This document shows, piece by piece, positions 1 through 8,278 of a DNA stretch of 35,772 nt. A model generated the notes under the pieces. The model saw only the letters and a program-made list of their open reading frames with translations. It had not been told where the DNA came from and did no database searches. Every line of letters starts with the position of its first letter. Within the stretch, counting starts at the first letter, position 1. Source of the stretch: Sedimentisphaerales bacterium (lineage in GTDB: Bacteria > Planctomycetota > Phycisphaerae > Sedimentisphaerales > SM23-30); assembly GCA_016934515.1 (NCBI GenBank), contig JAFGSR010000083.1, positions 1 to 35,772 on the forward strand, in the 5' to 3' direction. Both the position numbers and the translations under genes were made by a program.

Positions 1-212
1 CTTGATTCACAGGATTTTATATCAAGTCAATCCTGTAATCCTGTCTAAAAGTTTTCTCTTTTAACCAACTTAATTGGATGAGAACCTTAATTTTGAAATG
101 CCCAGGATGGCTAATTCGCATCAAAGACGAAACCGCCGATGCACGCGGATAAACGCGGATTTTTTAAGAAATTGTTAAGTCTGGTAAGTGGGCGGGAAAG
201 GGAATCGGTGTT
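1..212. repeat. Intergenic stretch with short direct repeats
   Basis: No gene is visible before the stop codon of the first protein at 213. The stretch contains a near-duplicated phrase, TCCTGTAATCCTGTC at about 31-45, in which TCCTG occurs twice. A second pair, ACGCGGAT, occurs at 143-150 and 153-160 and is followed by a T-run. These look like the low-complexity dispersed intergenic repeats common in environmental genomes. I see no convincing terminator hairpin for the upstream minus-strand gene. Confidence 0.35.
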
Positions 213-2330
213 TTACGGGCGGTCCGGTTGATTTTTTATTTGATTTTGGGCGGCTTGGAGCCCTTTGAGGGCGGGTTTGAAATTTGGTTCGAGTTTGAGG
301 GCCTGTTGGAAATGAGGAATTGCTTCTTCGTAGCGGTTAGCCAGGGCCAGTGCAGAGGCGAGGTTGCTGTGGGCAGAGGGTTGGTTGGGACTTATTTTTG
401 TGGACTGGGTGAACCAGGTGATGGCGTCGTCGTATTTTTTTTGGCTGAAGTAGAGGAAGCCGATTTTTTCGCAGGCGGAGTAATCGTTGGGCTGAGCTTT
501 GAGGATGGCTTGGTATTGTTCGATGGCGAGGTCGAAGCGTTTTTGCTTTTCCATGAGTCCGGCGACGCCGCGGCGGAGGGGTAGATTATTGGTGGATTTG
601 AGTGCTTTTTGATATTCGGCGAAGGACTCATCGTAACGGCCGAGCTGATAGAGGGCGTGGGCAAGTAAGGTTCGGACTGCGGAATCTTCGGGTTTCAGTT
701 CTAGAATTTTCTGATAGTGTTTGAGGGCTAAATCGTAACGTTTTCCCTTTTCGAAAAGTTGGGCAATTCCTTTTCGCAACGAGATGTCCTCGGCGCGGAG
801 GAGTACTTTTTGATATTCGGCGAAGGCCTGATCGTTTTGGCCGGCTTTTGATAAAGCGTAAGCGAGCATTTTTCTGATTTCCAGGTCGTTGGGACAGAGC
901 TTTAGATATTTTTCATAGGTGGCGACGGCCTGTTCGGGTTTGCCATGATCGACGAGGGTGGGGCCGAGGCCTAGGATGCTGTCCCGGTAGTCGGGATAGA
1001 TTTGGAGAACCGTTTGCCAGTGGTGGAGGGCTTCATCGATGCGGCCCTGCTGTTTGAGGGCGACGGCGAGGTTGTTGTGGGCGACGTTGTTGTTTTCGGT
1101 GACGGCGATGGCGTGTTTGTATAAGGTTTCGTTGTTTTTCCAGGTGGCGACCTGGAACCAGCAGCACACGGCTAAGATACTGACGGCTATTATGCCGATG
1201 ATGCCGGGGAGCAGGCGGGGCAGGTGCAGGCGGTCGGCAAGCAGGAGTGAACCCCAGATGATGACTACGAAGAAACCGATGGAAGGGATGTAAGTGTAGC
1301 GGTCGGCCATGGCCTGGATGCCGACCTGGACCAGGCCGATGACGGGGATCATGGTTCCGAGATACCAGAGCCAGCCGACGGTGAGGAAGCGGTGCCGGCG
1401 GCCGAGCCAGATGAGCAGGATGGTGAGGAACAGCAGCAAGGCGGCGGCAGAGGCAAATTGCAGGGTGGTTTGGAAAAAGTCGTAAGGGTAGAAAACGGCT
1501 AAATTTTGGGGCCAGAGCATTTTGCTGATGTAGGAGACGTAGGAGGTGGCGGCGTTGCCGAGACGCATGGGGATGCTCAGGACGTCGAGCGATTTGACTA
1601 CGCCGACGCTGCGTTGGAAGATGAAGGTTACGACACAGGAAGCCAGGGTGATGATGAAGAGGGGGATTTTTTCGAGGAGCAGGGGAGCAAGGTTTTTTGC
1701 TGATTTGAGGCGGTTGAGTGGCCAGTAATCGAGCAGGAGCAGGACGATGGGCAGGGTTACGAGCATGGGTTTGGCCATCAGTCCCAGGATGAAGAGCAGG
1801 GTCATGGCCAGGTATTTGGGCACGGTGTGGCGGCGGGCGTAGCTGATGTAAACCGCCATGACGGCTAACCAGAAGAAGGTGCTCAGGACGTCTTTGCGTT
1901 CGGCGGCCCAGGCGACGGATTCGACATGGACGGGGTGGACGCCGAAAATGATGGCGAGGAACCAACTGGGCCAGATTGAGCCGGTCATTTTCCAGAAGAC
2001 GAGGAAGAGAAGCAGGGTGTTGGCGATGTGGAGGGTGAGGCTGGTGAAGTGGACCATGGGGGGGGTGTTTTTTGGAGCGGCGATTTGGCAGTCGAGCATG
2101 AGTGATAGCCAGGTGAGGGGGTGCCAGTTGGCGGTCCAGTTGGTGGTGAAAGCCCAGGCGATGCCCTCGGTGGTGAAGCCGGGCAGGACGTGTTCGTTTT
2201 CGCCGACGTAGGCGAGGTCGTCGTAATTTACAAATTCGTGGCTGAGCACCTGATAATAAACGCCGGCGACGGCCAGGATCAATAACAGGCTAAGGATTAG
2301 AATTTGTTTTTTGTTGGGCCTCGGATTCAT
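213..2330 (-). CDS. GT-C-like polytopic membrane protein with C-terminal TPR repeats
   Basis: 705 residues. The N-terminal half (about residues 10-400) is a series of hydrophobic membrane segments. The first periplasmic loop contains an acidic FVNYDD motif, like the catalytic-loop acidic pair of GT-C glycosyltransferases, and a later loop reads HPVHVESVAWAAERKDVL, typical of the bacterial relatives of TMTC/protein O-mannosyltransferases. From about residue 410 to the end there are seven or eight TPR units, with repeated phrases such as 'YQKILELKPED'. The family is thought to transfer a lipid-linked sugar to proteins or glycans in the periplasm; the substrate here is unknown. It lies 56 bp downstream of a paralogue of the same architecture, so the two were probably made by tandem duplication and are co-transcribed. 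The ATG at 2330 has only a weak ribosome binding site. The fold assignment is good; the enzymatic activity is inferred. Confidence 0.82.
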   Translation of the reverse strand: MNPRPNKKQILILSLLLILAVAGVYYQVLSHEFVNYDDLAYVGENEHVLPGFTTEGIAWAFTTNWTANWHPLTWLSLMLDCQIAAPKNTPPMVHFTSLTLHIANTLLLFLVFWKMTGSIWPSWFLAIIFGVHPVHVESVAWAAERKDVLSTFFWLAVMAVYISYARRHTVPKYLAMTLLFILGLMAKPMLVTLPIVLLLLDYWPLNRLKSAKNLAPLLLEKIPLFIITLASCVVTFIFQRSVGVVKSLDVLSIPMRLGNAATSYVSYISKMLWPQNLAVFYPYDFFQTTLQFASAAALLLFLTILLIWLGRRHRFLTVGWLWYLGTMIPVIGLVQVGIQAMADRYTYIPSIGFFVVIIWGSLLLADRLHLPRLLPGIIGIIAVSILAVCCWFQVATWKNNETLYKHAIAVTENNNVAHNNLAVALKQQGRIDEALHHWQTVLQIYPDYRDSILGLGPTLVDHGKPEQAVATYEKYLKLCPNDLEIRKMLAYALSKAGQNDQAFAEYQKVLLRAEDISLRKGIAQLFEKGKRYDLALKHYQKILELKPEDSAVRTLLAHALYQLGRYDESFAEYQKALKSTNNLPLRRGVAGLMEKQKRFDLAIEQYQAILKAQPNDYSACEKIGFLYFSQKKYDDAITWFTQSTKISPNQPSAHSNLASALALANRYEEAIPHFQQALKLEPNFKPALKGLQAAQNQIKNQPDRP

Positions 2331-2386
2331 TTGCTACAGAAACAACAAAATGTTTTCCATTTTTTCGATAAAGTGCTGCAAAAACG

Positions 2387-4303
2387 TTATTTTTGTTGAT
2401 TTTTTTGGATGCGTTGGGCCTGTTGGCGGTGGTATTGGGCTTTTTGGGGATTGTTTTGGGCGGTGTAGATGGCGGCGAGGTTGTTATGGACTTCCAGGTA
2501 ATCGGGATTGAGTTTCAGGGCGGTGGCGAAGTGTTGCATGGATTCCTGGCGTTGGCCCTGGAGCCAGAGAGCCGAAGCGAGGTTGTTGTGGCCGATGGCT
2601 GAATCGGGATTTAGTTGAACTACTTTGCGGAATTGTTCGGTGGCTTGGGGTAATTTTCCGGCTTGTTGTAATGCGTAGCCGAGTTCCAGATGGGCGTCCG
2701 GGCCGGGGCGATAGCGCAGGGCCTGGCGGAAATAGTCGATGGCTTGGTCGGTTTTTCCCTGGGCAAGCAGTCCCTTGGCCAGGTTGTTCAGGGCGGAGGG
2801 ATAGTCGGGTTTGAGTTTGACGGCGGTAGCGAATTCTTTGACAGCTTCGTCGATGCGGTTTTGCTGCTGCAGATGGCAGCCTAGGGCAAAATGAGGGACC
2901 GCGGCCTGGGGGGTTTGCTGGACGAGGTAACGGAAATAGCGTTCGGTGTTCTGCCACTGAAACAGGTAGCGACGGGTGGCGACGGATTCGAAGGCGGCAA
3001 CTATCAAGAGGACCGCTATAAAAGCTATTTGGCTGCCGGAGAGGTGATGAGTTGATTTTGCGAGTCGGTTCCAGATTTGCAGCAGCAGCCAGCTAAGGAA
3101 TAAGACGAAGCCGAGCGAGGGCAAGTAAGCGAATTTGTCGGAGGCGATGACGTCGCTGAAGCGGAGCACCTGCATGGTGGGCAGGCAGGCGGCCATGAAG
3201 AAGGCCCAGCCGACGATAGCTGAGCGGGTCCAGCGCCAGGAGATTAACAGGACGAGCAGTAGAAGGATGGTGCCCACCAAGCCGAGGGCTACGGCGGGAT
3301 GGGAAAGGGACAGGGGATCGGGGAACGGGTAATGGCTGGTGAGGTTTGTCGGCCAGAGAATCTTGTGCAGGTAAAAGATGATGTTGTGGCAGATGGTCAA
3401 GAGGATGTGGCTGAAGGAGGTTTTGCTGGAGACTACCGCGGCGGCGCTGCTTTGGGAGATGACGGTGATGACGGCGGAGATTGCGGCGAGGATGAAAAAG
3501 GGGAGCTTTTCCAGCAGCACTTTTAGTGTGGATGGTGTGTTTGGAGGCGGGGTTAGATTATTGGCGGATGATGGTTGGGCTTTGGGAAACAGGCGGTTGA
3601 GGGGCCAATAATCGAGCAGGAGCAGCAGGACGGGGATGGGGATGCTGGTGGGTTTGCTGAGCAGGGCGAGGATGAAGAACAGAATACTGACGAGGAATAA
3701 TTTTTTGTTTCGGCGGCGGGTGTAGCAGACGTAGGTAACGAGGCAGGAGAAGGCGAAAAAGGCCGCGAGCAGGGTTTTGCGTTCGCCGAGCCAGGGGATG
3801 GGTTCGACGGTCATGGGATGGACGCCAAAGAGGAGTCCGGCGAAAAAGGCTATCCAGGGTTGTTCGAACAACAGATAAATCAGCAGCATAACCAGGGCGG
3901 CATTACAGACGTGCAGAATGAGGCTGGTGCGGTGATAAACGTGCAAATCCTCTACGGTGCCGGCCAGGCGGTAATCCAGCATGAGTGAGATCATCGAGAG
4001 CGGCTGATAGTAGCCGCCCACCGTGGAAGGTTTGAGAATTTCGGTGAAAAATTGTTTAGCGGAAGCCCAACCGGGATTTTTTACCAGATGGTTGTTGATG
4101 AGGTATTCATGATCGTCGAAGGAAATCGTCTGGGCGGAAAGGGCGGGAAAATGCACTGCGGCTACCACAGCCATTAAAATGAGAAGCAGAATGAGAAACA
4201 GATAAGTGGCTGGCTGTTTGTTCGGCGGTTGTTCCAGTTGCGGTGCCGGTGGGGGGGTTTTAGGTTTTTTATTTGAAGAATGTTTAGCTGGATGACTAAT
4301 CAT
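2387..4303 (-). CDS. GT-C-like polytopic membrane protein with C-terminal TPR repeats (paralogue)
   Basis: 638 residues with the same architecture as the downstream gene. A first membrane helix (about residues 30-50) is followed by a loop with the acidic SFDDHEYL motif, many membrane segments up to about residue 430, and a later loop HPMTVEPIPWLGERKTLL matching the equivalent loop in the neighbour. Residues from about 455 onward form TPR units (for example 'PDYPSALNNLAKGLLAQGK'). The N-terminus is Lys/Pro-rich and cytoplasmic. The gene is the first of the pair behind the promoter at 4440-4468 and is separated from the hydrogenase operon by a 226-bp gap, so it is unlikely to be functionally tied to it. 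A role in periplasmic or cell-surface glycosylation is inferred from family resemblance only. Confidence 0.82.
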   Translation of the reverse strand: MISHPAKHSSNKKPKTPPPAPQLEQPPNKQPATYLFLILLLILMAVVAAVHFPALSAQTISFDDHEYLINNHLVKNPGWASAKQFFTEILKPSTVGGYYQPLSMISLMLDYRLAGTVEDLHVYHRTSLILHVCNAALVMLLIYLLFEQPWIAFFAGLLFGVHPMTVEPIPWLGERKTLLAAFFAFSCLVTYVCYTRRRNKKLFLVSILFFILALLSKPTSIPIPVLLLLLDYWPLNRLFPKAQPSSANNLTPPPNTPSTLKVLLEKLPFFILAAISAVITVISQSSAAAVVSSKTSFSHILLTICHNIIFYLHKILWPTNLTSHYPFPDPLSLSHPAVALGLVGTILLLLVLLISWRWTRSAIVGWAFFMAACLPTMQVLRFSDVIASDKFAYLPSLGFVLFLSWLLLQIWNRLAKSTHHLSGSQIAFIAVLLIVAAFESVATRRYLFQWQNTERYFRYLVQQTPQAAVPHFALGCHLQQQNRIDEAVKEFATAVKLKPDYPSALNNLAKGLLAQGKTDQAIDYFRQALRYRPGPDAHLELGYALQQAGKLPQATEQFRKVVQLNPDSAIGHNNLASALWLQGQRQESMQHFATALKLNPDYLEVHNNLAAIYTAQNNPQKAQYHRQQAQRIQKNQQK

Positions 4304-4360
4304 TAAATCGCCTTACTGTTTGGGGAACCGCAAAAGCTGTCCGGTTGTCGAGTGAACCGC

Positions 4361-4380
4361 GTGGGTAACAAGTTACCCAC
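4361..4380. repeat. Perfect 9-bp palindrome in the TPR-gene leader
   Basis: GTGGGTAAC, a 2-nt AA spacer, then GTTACCCAC: a perfect inverted repeat lying between the predicted promoter and the start of the 638-residue gene. It could be a leader hairpin, a regulator site or one of the palindromic repeats that recur in intergenic DNA of this window. Confidence 0.5.
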
Positions 4381-4439
4381 CCTGCAATTCCTACGAGAAT
4401 CGTTTTCAAACCTGAATATTTAAAAAAAACGTCGTGATT

Positions 4440-4468
4440 ATTATACAAAAACCACGGTTGTGGTTCAA
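4440..4468 (-). promoter_or_regulatory. Sigma70-type promoter for the TPR membrane-protein pair
   Basis: Read on the minus strand, TTGAAC (4468-4463) is followed by a 17-nt spacer and a perfect TATAAT (4445-4440). It is placed between the hydrogenase operon end (4530) and the TPR gene start (4303), giving a leader of about 130 nt. The spacer holds a small inverted repeat AACCAC/GTGGTT (4450-4465) followed on the minus strand by TTTTG, so the same bases could also act as a weak terminator for the hydrogenase operon. Confidence 0.6.
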
Positions 4469-4529
4469 CTGAATGATAAGAAGGCTTGTTGGGAAGCGTA
4501 TTTTTGGATTTGAGAGTCGTGGGGAGGGA

Positions 4530-5000
4530 TCAGGATTGCAGAGGATGAAGTTGAGAAATGTTGTTGGTGAGGTTATTGATAGCGGACTGGACGGGGCCGG
4601 AGAGGGGTTGGCCAAGTTCGGTAGATTGGGGGACGACAGCCATGATGTGGATTTGGGCGTCGGTCATTTGGTTGAGCAATGAGACAAACATGTCAATTGA
4701 TGGGCCGTGGGTGGAGAAGGTGCAGGTTTGGAGCTGGTCTGGGGCCAGAAAGTGAAGGGAACCGACGGGAGAGTCGAGATTGACCGCGTCGGCAATGATG
4801 ATTTTTTGGGGAGAGAGTTTGCAGATTGATTCGAGGAAATTTTCCGGGGCGGAACCGGCGTCAATTAGTTGGAGCGAGGTGCGGTTTTGTAGTTTTTTGA
4901 TGAGGATTGGGCCGAAGCTATCGTCGCCGCGGAGAAGGTTACCGATTCCGACCAAGATAGTGTCGGAGGTGAAGTGTTTTGACAGGTTGACTTCATTCAA
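4530..5000 (-). CDS. hycI: Hydrogenase maturation endopeptidase, HycI-like
   Basis: 156 residues, the usual length of HycI/HyaD-type proteases. The N-terminus ILVGIGNLLRGDDSFGP contains the family hallmark GxGNxLxxDDxxGP with its nickel-sensing acidic residue; a second conserved Asp lies in LIDAGSAPEN and a His in STHGPSID. Such proteases remove the C-terminal tail of the hydrogenase large subunit once nickel is inserted. The large subunit here (11664-12848) does carry a tail after DPCYSCTER, the same context that HycI cleaves in E. coli HycE. I chose a TTG start at 5000-4998, overlapping the TGA stop of the preceding gene, because GGAGGT sits 6 nt upstream; no ATG is available before the conserved motif. 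Last gene of the operon. Confidence 0.88.
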   Translation of the reverse strand: MNEVNLSKHFTSDTILVGIGNLLRGDDSFGPILIKKLQNRTSLQLIDAGSAPENFLESICKLSPQKIIIADAVNLDSPVGSLHFLAPDQLQTCTFSTHGPSIDMFVSLLNQMTDAQIHIMAVVPQSTELGQPLSGPVQSAINNLTNNISQLHPLQS

Positions 5001-5608
5001 CCCCAGACCTCCCGTAGTAAGACGTGTCGGCGGCAATGGGGGCAGAGCACCTGCATGGTATTGCCGCGGTCGGTGGGCTGATCGGAGATGCCGGAATCGG
5101 TGGAGATCAGGCCGAGTTTTTCTTCGGCGACCATGATGAGGGTTGGGTTGGTGTAGCGTTTGGCGCCGAGGCGTTCGGCGAGCCAGCGGAGATGGTCTTT
5201 GGTGGTGATTACGGCACCGCAGAGATTGCAGACGAAAAGTTCTTTTTTGATGGAAACGGCGCAGGTGGAGCAATCGAGTGTGGCGAGGTCCCATTCGGGA
5301 GTGCATTCGATGCCTTTTTCGGTGGTGCAAAGAGCCTGGCACTGTCCGCAAAAGATACAGATGTCGTCGTGACGGATCAGGGTGCGGGTGGGAGTGAGGC
5401 TGTCGGTGTCGTCGATGATTTCGATGGCGTCGGCGGGGCAGACCTGGGCGCAAGCACCGCAGCCGATGCAATGTTCTTCGTCGAAGCGGCCCTTGCCGCG
5501 ATATGCCGGGGGTGCCGGGGCGGGTTCAGCGGGGAACCTGGTGGTATAGGCGGGGCTGAAGAGGGATTTTATAGCTTCGCGAAGTTCACGCAGTTTGGGT
5601 TTTTTCAT
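4997..5608 (-). CDS. hycF: Hydrogenase Fe-S subunit, HycF-like ferredoxin with C-terminal Cys-rich domain
   Basis: 203 residues. It carries two [4Fe-4S] motifs, CIGCGACAQVCP (Cys47, 50, 53, 57) and CIFCGQCQALC (Cys84, 87, 90, 94), as in NuoI, MbhN and HycF. Beyond these, three further CxxC pairs (113/116, 127/130, 189/192) form a C-terminal extension. This is absent from short MbhN-type proteins but resembles the Cys-rich tail of E. coli HycF, which is why I prefer the HycF name. It probably sits on the cytoplasmic arm of the hydrogenase and passes electrons toward the small subunit. It overlaps the protease gene through a TTGA junction. The extra CxxC pairs probably bind zinc or iron; that is inference. 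Confidence 0.85.
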   Translation of the reverse strand: MKKPKLRELREAIKSLFSPAYTTRFPAEPAPAPPAYRGKGRFDEEHCIGCGACAQVCPADAIEIIDDTDSLTPTRTLIRHDDICIFCGQCQALCTTEKGIECTPEWDLATLDCSTCAVSIKKELFVCNLCGAVITTKDHLRWLAERLGAKRYTNPTLIMVAEEKLGLISTDSGISDQPTDRGNTMQVLCPHCRRHVLLREVWG

Positions 5609-5627
5609 GATGAGGTGCTCCCTGAGC

Positions 5628-5975
5628 TCATTCCGAGGTGCTCGGTAAGTTCTTTTTTAATTTTTCGTATTCATCGCAAGTGGAGCCGTGCCAGAGTTTG
5701 ACGCCGTAGATGTGGGCGCCCCGGGCGATGGCGTGAGCACCGACGGGCGAGGTAAGCAGGATTAAAATGGCACAGAGGATCGCCTTGGCAGCCAGGGCGG
5801 AAACGCCGACATGCACCGCGACGCCGATGAGCAGTGTAGCGGTGCCGAGGGTTACGCACTTGGTGGCGGCCTGGAGGCGATTGTACATGTCGGGGAAGCG
5901 GACCAGCCCGATAGCGCCGACGAGGTTGAAGGCGATGCCAATGCCGATGAGAAATGCGCCGATAAATTCATTCAT
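5628..5975 (-). CDS. mnhG: Mrp-type cation/proton antiporter subunit G (MnhG/MbhC-like)
   Basis: 115 residues with three hydrophobic helices. The N-terminus runs through GIAFNLVGAIGLVRFPDMYNR, the RFPD-YxRxQAxTK signature of MrpG. Near the middle, LLTSPVGAHAIARGAH is the conserved second signature. In Mrp antiporters and Mbh hydrogenases this small subunit helps build the cation-translocating part of the membrane arm. Its start overlaps the end of the F subunit by 8 nt, indicating translational coupling. Confidence 0.92.
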   Translation of the reverse strand: MNEFIGAFLIGIGIAFNLVGAIGLVRFPDMYNRLQAATKCVTLGTATLLIGVAVHVGVSALAAKAILCAILILLTSPVGAHAIARGAHIYGVKLWHGSTCDEYEKLKKNLPSTSE

Positions 5976-6228
5976 GGAACATGCGTCCTTCCAGGTATTT
6001 GGCCAAGGCCAGGGTGCCGATGAAGCTGAGCATGGCCCAGGCGATGGCGATGTTGACGTAAAAATCCTGCTGCAGCTTGACCGCGTAGAGACAGGTGAAG
6101 GAGACGATCAGGGTGCCGAGAATGTCGATGGCAACGGTGCGGTCGGGCGCGGTCGGTCCGGCGGCGATGCGGTAGAGGCACAACGCGCAGGCGATTAAAA
6201 TGAGCCAGAGTCCAATTTCCAGAATCAT
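5968..6228 (-). CDS. mnhF: Mrp-type cation/proton antiporter subunit F (MnhF/MbhB-like)
   Basis: 86 residues, three hydrophobic helices. The central RIAAGPTAPDRTVAIDILG is the family signature (R-x-GPTxxDRxxAxD). The order E-F-G is the same as in Mrp and Mbh operons. The gene starts with a 4-nt ATGA overlap on the E subunit gene. Confidence 0.93.
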   Translation of the reverse strand: MILEIGLWLILIACALCLYRIAAGPTAPDRTVAIDILGTLIVSFTCLYAVKLQQDFYVNIAIAWAMLSFIGTLALAKYLEGRMFHE

Positions 6229-6713
6229 TCGAATATCCTTTTCAAAATGCGTTCGAAACGTTTGACGATGATTTCATTTTGCTGGTCGGGATCGGTGGTA
6301 ACGATGTTGATCCAGTGGATGAACAGGGTGTCGTCCAGGAGGTCGATGGTGAGGGTTCCGGGAGTGAGGGTGATGGAATTGGCGAGAAAGGTTTTGGCGA
6401 TGTCAGTTTTGAGGTCGGTGTGCACTTTGACGATGCCGGGGGTGATGGGAGTGTCGGGGTGGAGGGCACGGTAGGCGACATCGAGATTGGCGCGGAGGCA
6501 ATAATAGATGAAATAAACGGTGTAAACGATGAACCAGAACCAGCGGATGGGATTGAGGATTTTGACGGGGATATTGTTGCGCAGCGGGGCCAGGAAAAGT
6601 GTTAAGAGTGCGGCAAGCAAAACGCCGGTGATGATTTGCTGGGGATCGGCGGACCAGGAGAGCAGAATCCAGATAATCATGAGTACTAAAAATGAGCCTA
6701 GGTGCTTTAGCAT
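6225..6713 (-). CDS. mnhE: Mrp-type cation/proton antiporter subunit E (MnhE/MbhA-like)
   Basis: 162 residues. Two N-terminal hydrophobic helices are followed by a third and then a soluble C-terminal domain. The NSITLTPGTLTIDL segment is the diagnostic MrpE motif, preceded by ANLDVAYRALHP. MrpE contributes to assembly and cation transport of the antiporter. It begins one base after the D subunit gene ends. Confidence 0.94.
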   Translation of the reverse strand: MLKHLGSFLVLMIIWILLSWSADPQQIITGVLLAALLTLFLAPLRNNIPVKILNPIRWFWFIVYTVYFIYYCLRANLDVAYRALHPDTPITPGIVKVHTDLKTDIAKTFLANSITLTPGTLTIDLLDDTLFIHWINIVTTDPDQQNEIIVKRFERILKRIFE

Positions 6714-6714
6714 A

Positions 6715-8232
6715 TTAACCTCCGGCTAAACGAACTAACTGAGTGAATTGTTCGGTAATAACAGACTGGGCACCGTCGGAGAAGATTTTCTGGTAGAGGG
6801 GGAGCAGGATTCCGGCGCCGATGCAAATTATGGCCAGGATAACCATGGCCAAACACATACTGAAGGGCACTTCTTTGGCGGAGGAAACGGATACGGAAGG
6901 ATCCCCGTCAACGATATAGCGTTGTACTTTAATAAAGGAAAGCAGGGTCATAAAGCTGACCAGAACCGTCATGGCCCCCAACCAGAGATGTCCGGCCTGA
7001 ATTGTGGCAATGATAATTATCAGTTTGCTCCAGAAGCCGTTAAAAGGGGGCACTCCCGAGATGGACAGGGCCGCGATTCGCAGACACGAACTGGTTACGG
7101 GCATCCGATGTTTAAGCCCGCCCAGTTTTTTCAGCAGTCGTGTTCCCGTGGCATATTCGGCGGCGCCGGAGCACAGGAACAGCAGCGATTTAAAAACAGC
7201 GTGATTGAACAGGTGAAATAAACCTCCCAGCAGGGCAAGCGAGGCGATATTGAATTTTTGCGTGAGCAGCATTTCCCCGGCAACGCCAAAGGCCAGCACG
7301 ACGTAGCCCATCTGGCTAATGGAATGATAGGCCAGGAGTCTCTTGAAATCCCATTGACCAACTGCCAGAAATACGCCTATGACCATGCTGACGGCGCCGA
7401 GGGTGATGAGAATATAGGCAAACTGTTGACTCATTTCCAGGGTATCAAAGAAGACGCGGACCAAGGCGTAAATGCCCAGGACCTTGATGAGGATTCCGGA
7501 GAGCATGGCGGAGATAGGCGCCGGTGCTGAGGGGTGGGCATCGGGCAGCCAGGCGTGGAAGGGGACCATAGCGGCTTTTAAGCTAAAGCCCACTAGGAAG
7601 AAGGCGGCAGCCATTGATAATGCGGCGTTTTGCTGGGGCAGGGTGTTGGCGATGGCGGCGAGGTTTAATTGGCCGGTCTGGTTGTAAACGATGGCGATGC
7701 CGAGCAGGATGAAAACGGAGCCGACGGTACCGAGGACGAGGTATTTGAAGGAGGCTTCGAGTTCTTCGGAGCCGCAGCCGAAAGCGACGAGTGAATAGCT
7801 GGCGATGGCGGCGACTTCGAGGAAGACGTAGAGGTTGAAGATGTCGCCGGCCAAAATTACGCCGTTCATGCCGGTGACCATCAGGAAAAAGAGGCAGTAA
7901 TAGAGTGGTTCGGCAGTGTAGCGTTTCATGTAGGAAAGGGAGAATAGGGTGGCCACCAGAGTGACCAGGGCGACCAGGGCCAGCATGAAGGCGCTGAGGT
8001 GGTCCAGGACGAGGCAGATTCCCAGGGCACCGCTGTCGGGAGTCCAGCCGCCCATCCAATAAGTGATATTGTCGGCGGTCAGGAACAATAAGGACAGAGC
8101 CATTAAAGCGGCGGAGGTTATCACCGCCAGGGTGCGGCTGAGGCGGGGACCGGCGGGGAATTTTTCCAGCAGGGGCAGCAGGAAGGCGGCGCCCAGAGGA
8201 ATGGCGACAAGCAAAGGTAAGATGTTTATCAT
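6715..8232 (-). CDS. mnhD: Proton/cation-pumping subunit D (MrpD/MbhH, NuoN-like)
   Basis: 505 residues, about 14 hydrophobic helices. It contains the conserved glutamate in FLEVAAIASYSLVA (TM5) and the lysine in GFSLKAAMVPFHAWLPDAH (TM7), followed by SAPAPISAMLSG. A further lysine sits in WDFKRLLAYHSISQMGYV (TM8). These are the proton-path residues of the complex I antiporter-like family (NuoL/M/N, MrpA/D). Length fits MrpD. It is one of two large antiporter-like subunits in this operon, beside the 625-residue protein at 9689. It should couple electron transfer in the hydrogenase to H+ or Na+ movement. Confidence 0.93.
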   Translation of the reverse strand: MINILPLLVAIPLGAAFLLPLLEKFPAGPRLSRTLAVITSAALMALSLLFLTADNITYWMGGWTPDSGALGICLVLDHLSAFMLALVALVTLVATLFSLSYMKRYTAEPLYYCLFFLMVTGMNGVILAGDIFNLYVFLEVAAIASYSLVAFGCGSEELEASFKYLVLGTVGSVFILLGIAIVYNQTGQLNLAAIANTLPQQNAALSMAAAFFLVGFSLKAAMVPFHAWLPDAHPSAPAPISAMLSGILIKVLGIYALVRVFFDTLEMSQQFAYILITLGAVSMVIGVFLAVGQWDFKRLLAYHSISQMGYVVLAFGVAGEMLLTQKFNIASLALLGGLFHLFNHAVFKSLLFLCSGAAEYATGTRLLKKLGGLKHRMPVTSSCLRIAALSISGVPPFNGFWSKLIIIIATIQAGHLWLGAMTVLVSFMTLLSFIKVQRYIVDGDPSVSVSSAKEVPFSMCLAMVILAIICIGAGILLPLYQKIFSDGAQSVITEQFTQLVRLAGG

Positions 8233-8278
8233 GGTCCGGCTCCCAAAACGTGTGTAACTTTTTTAGTGAGCAAGGTTG

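Noticed and set aside
1033..1965. Long minus-strand frame of 310 codons inside the first TPR gene
   Set aside because: It is rich in Arg, Pro and His, has no family resemblance and is a shadow of the real gene in another frame. The same applies to similar frames at 2484-2957, 5024-5701 and 7583-8059.
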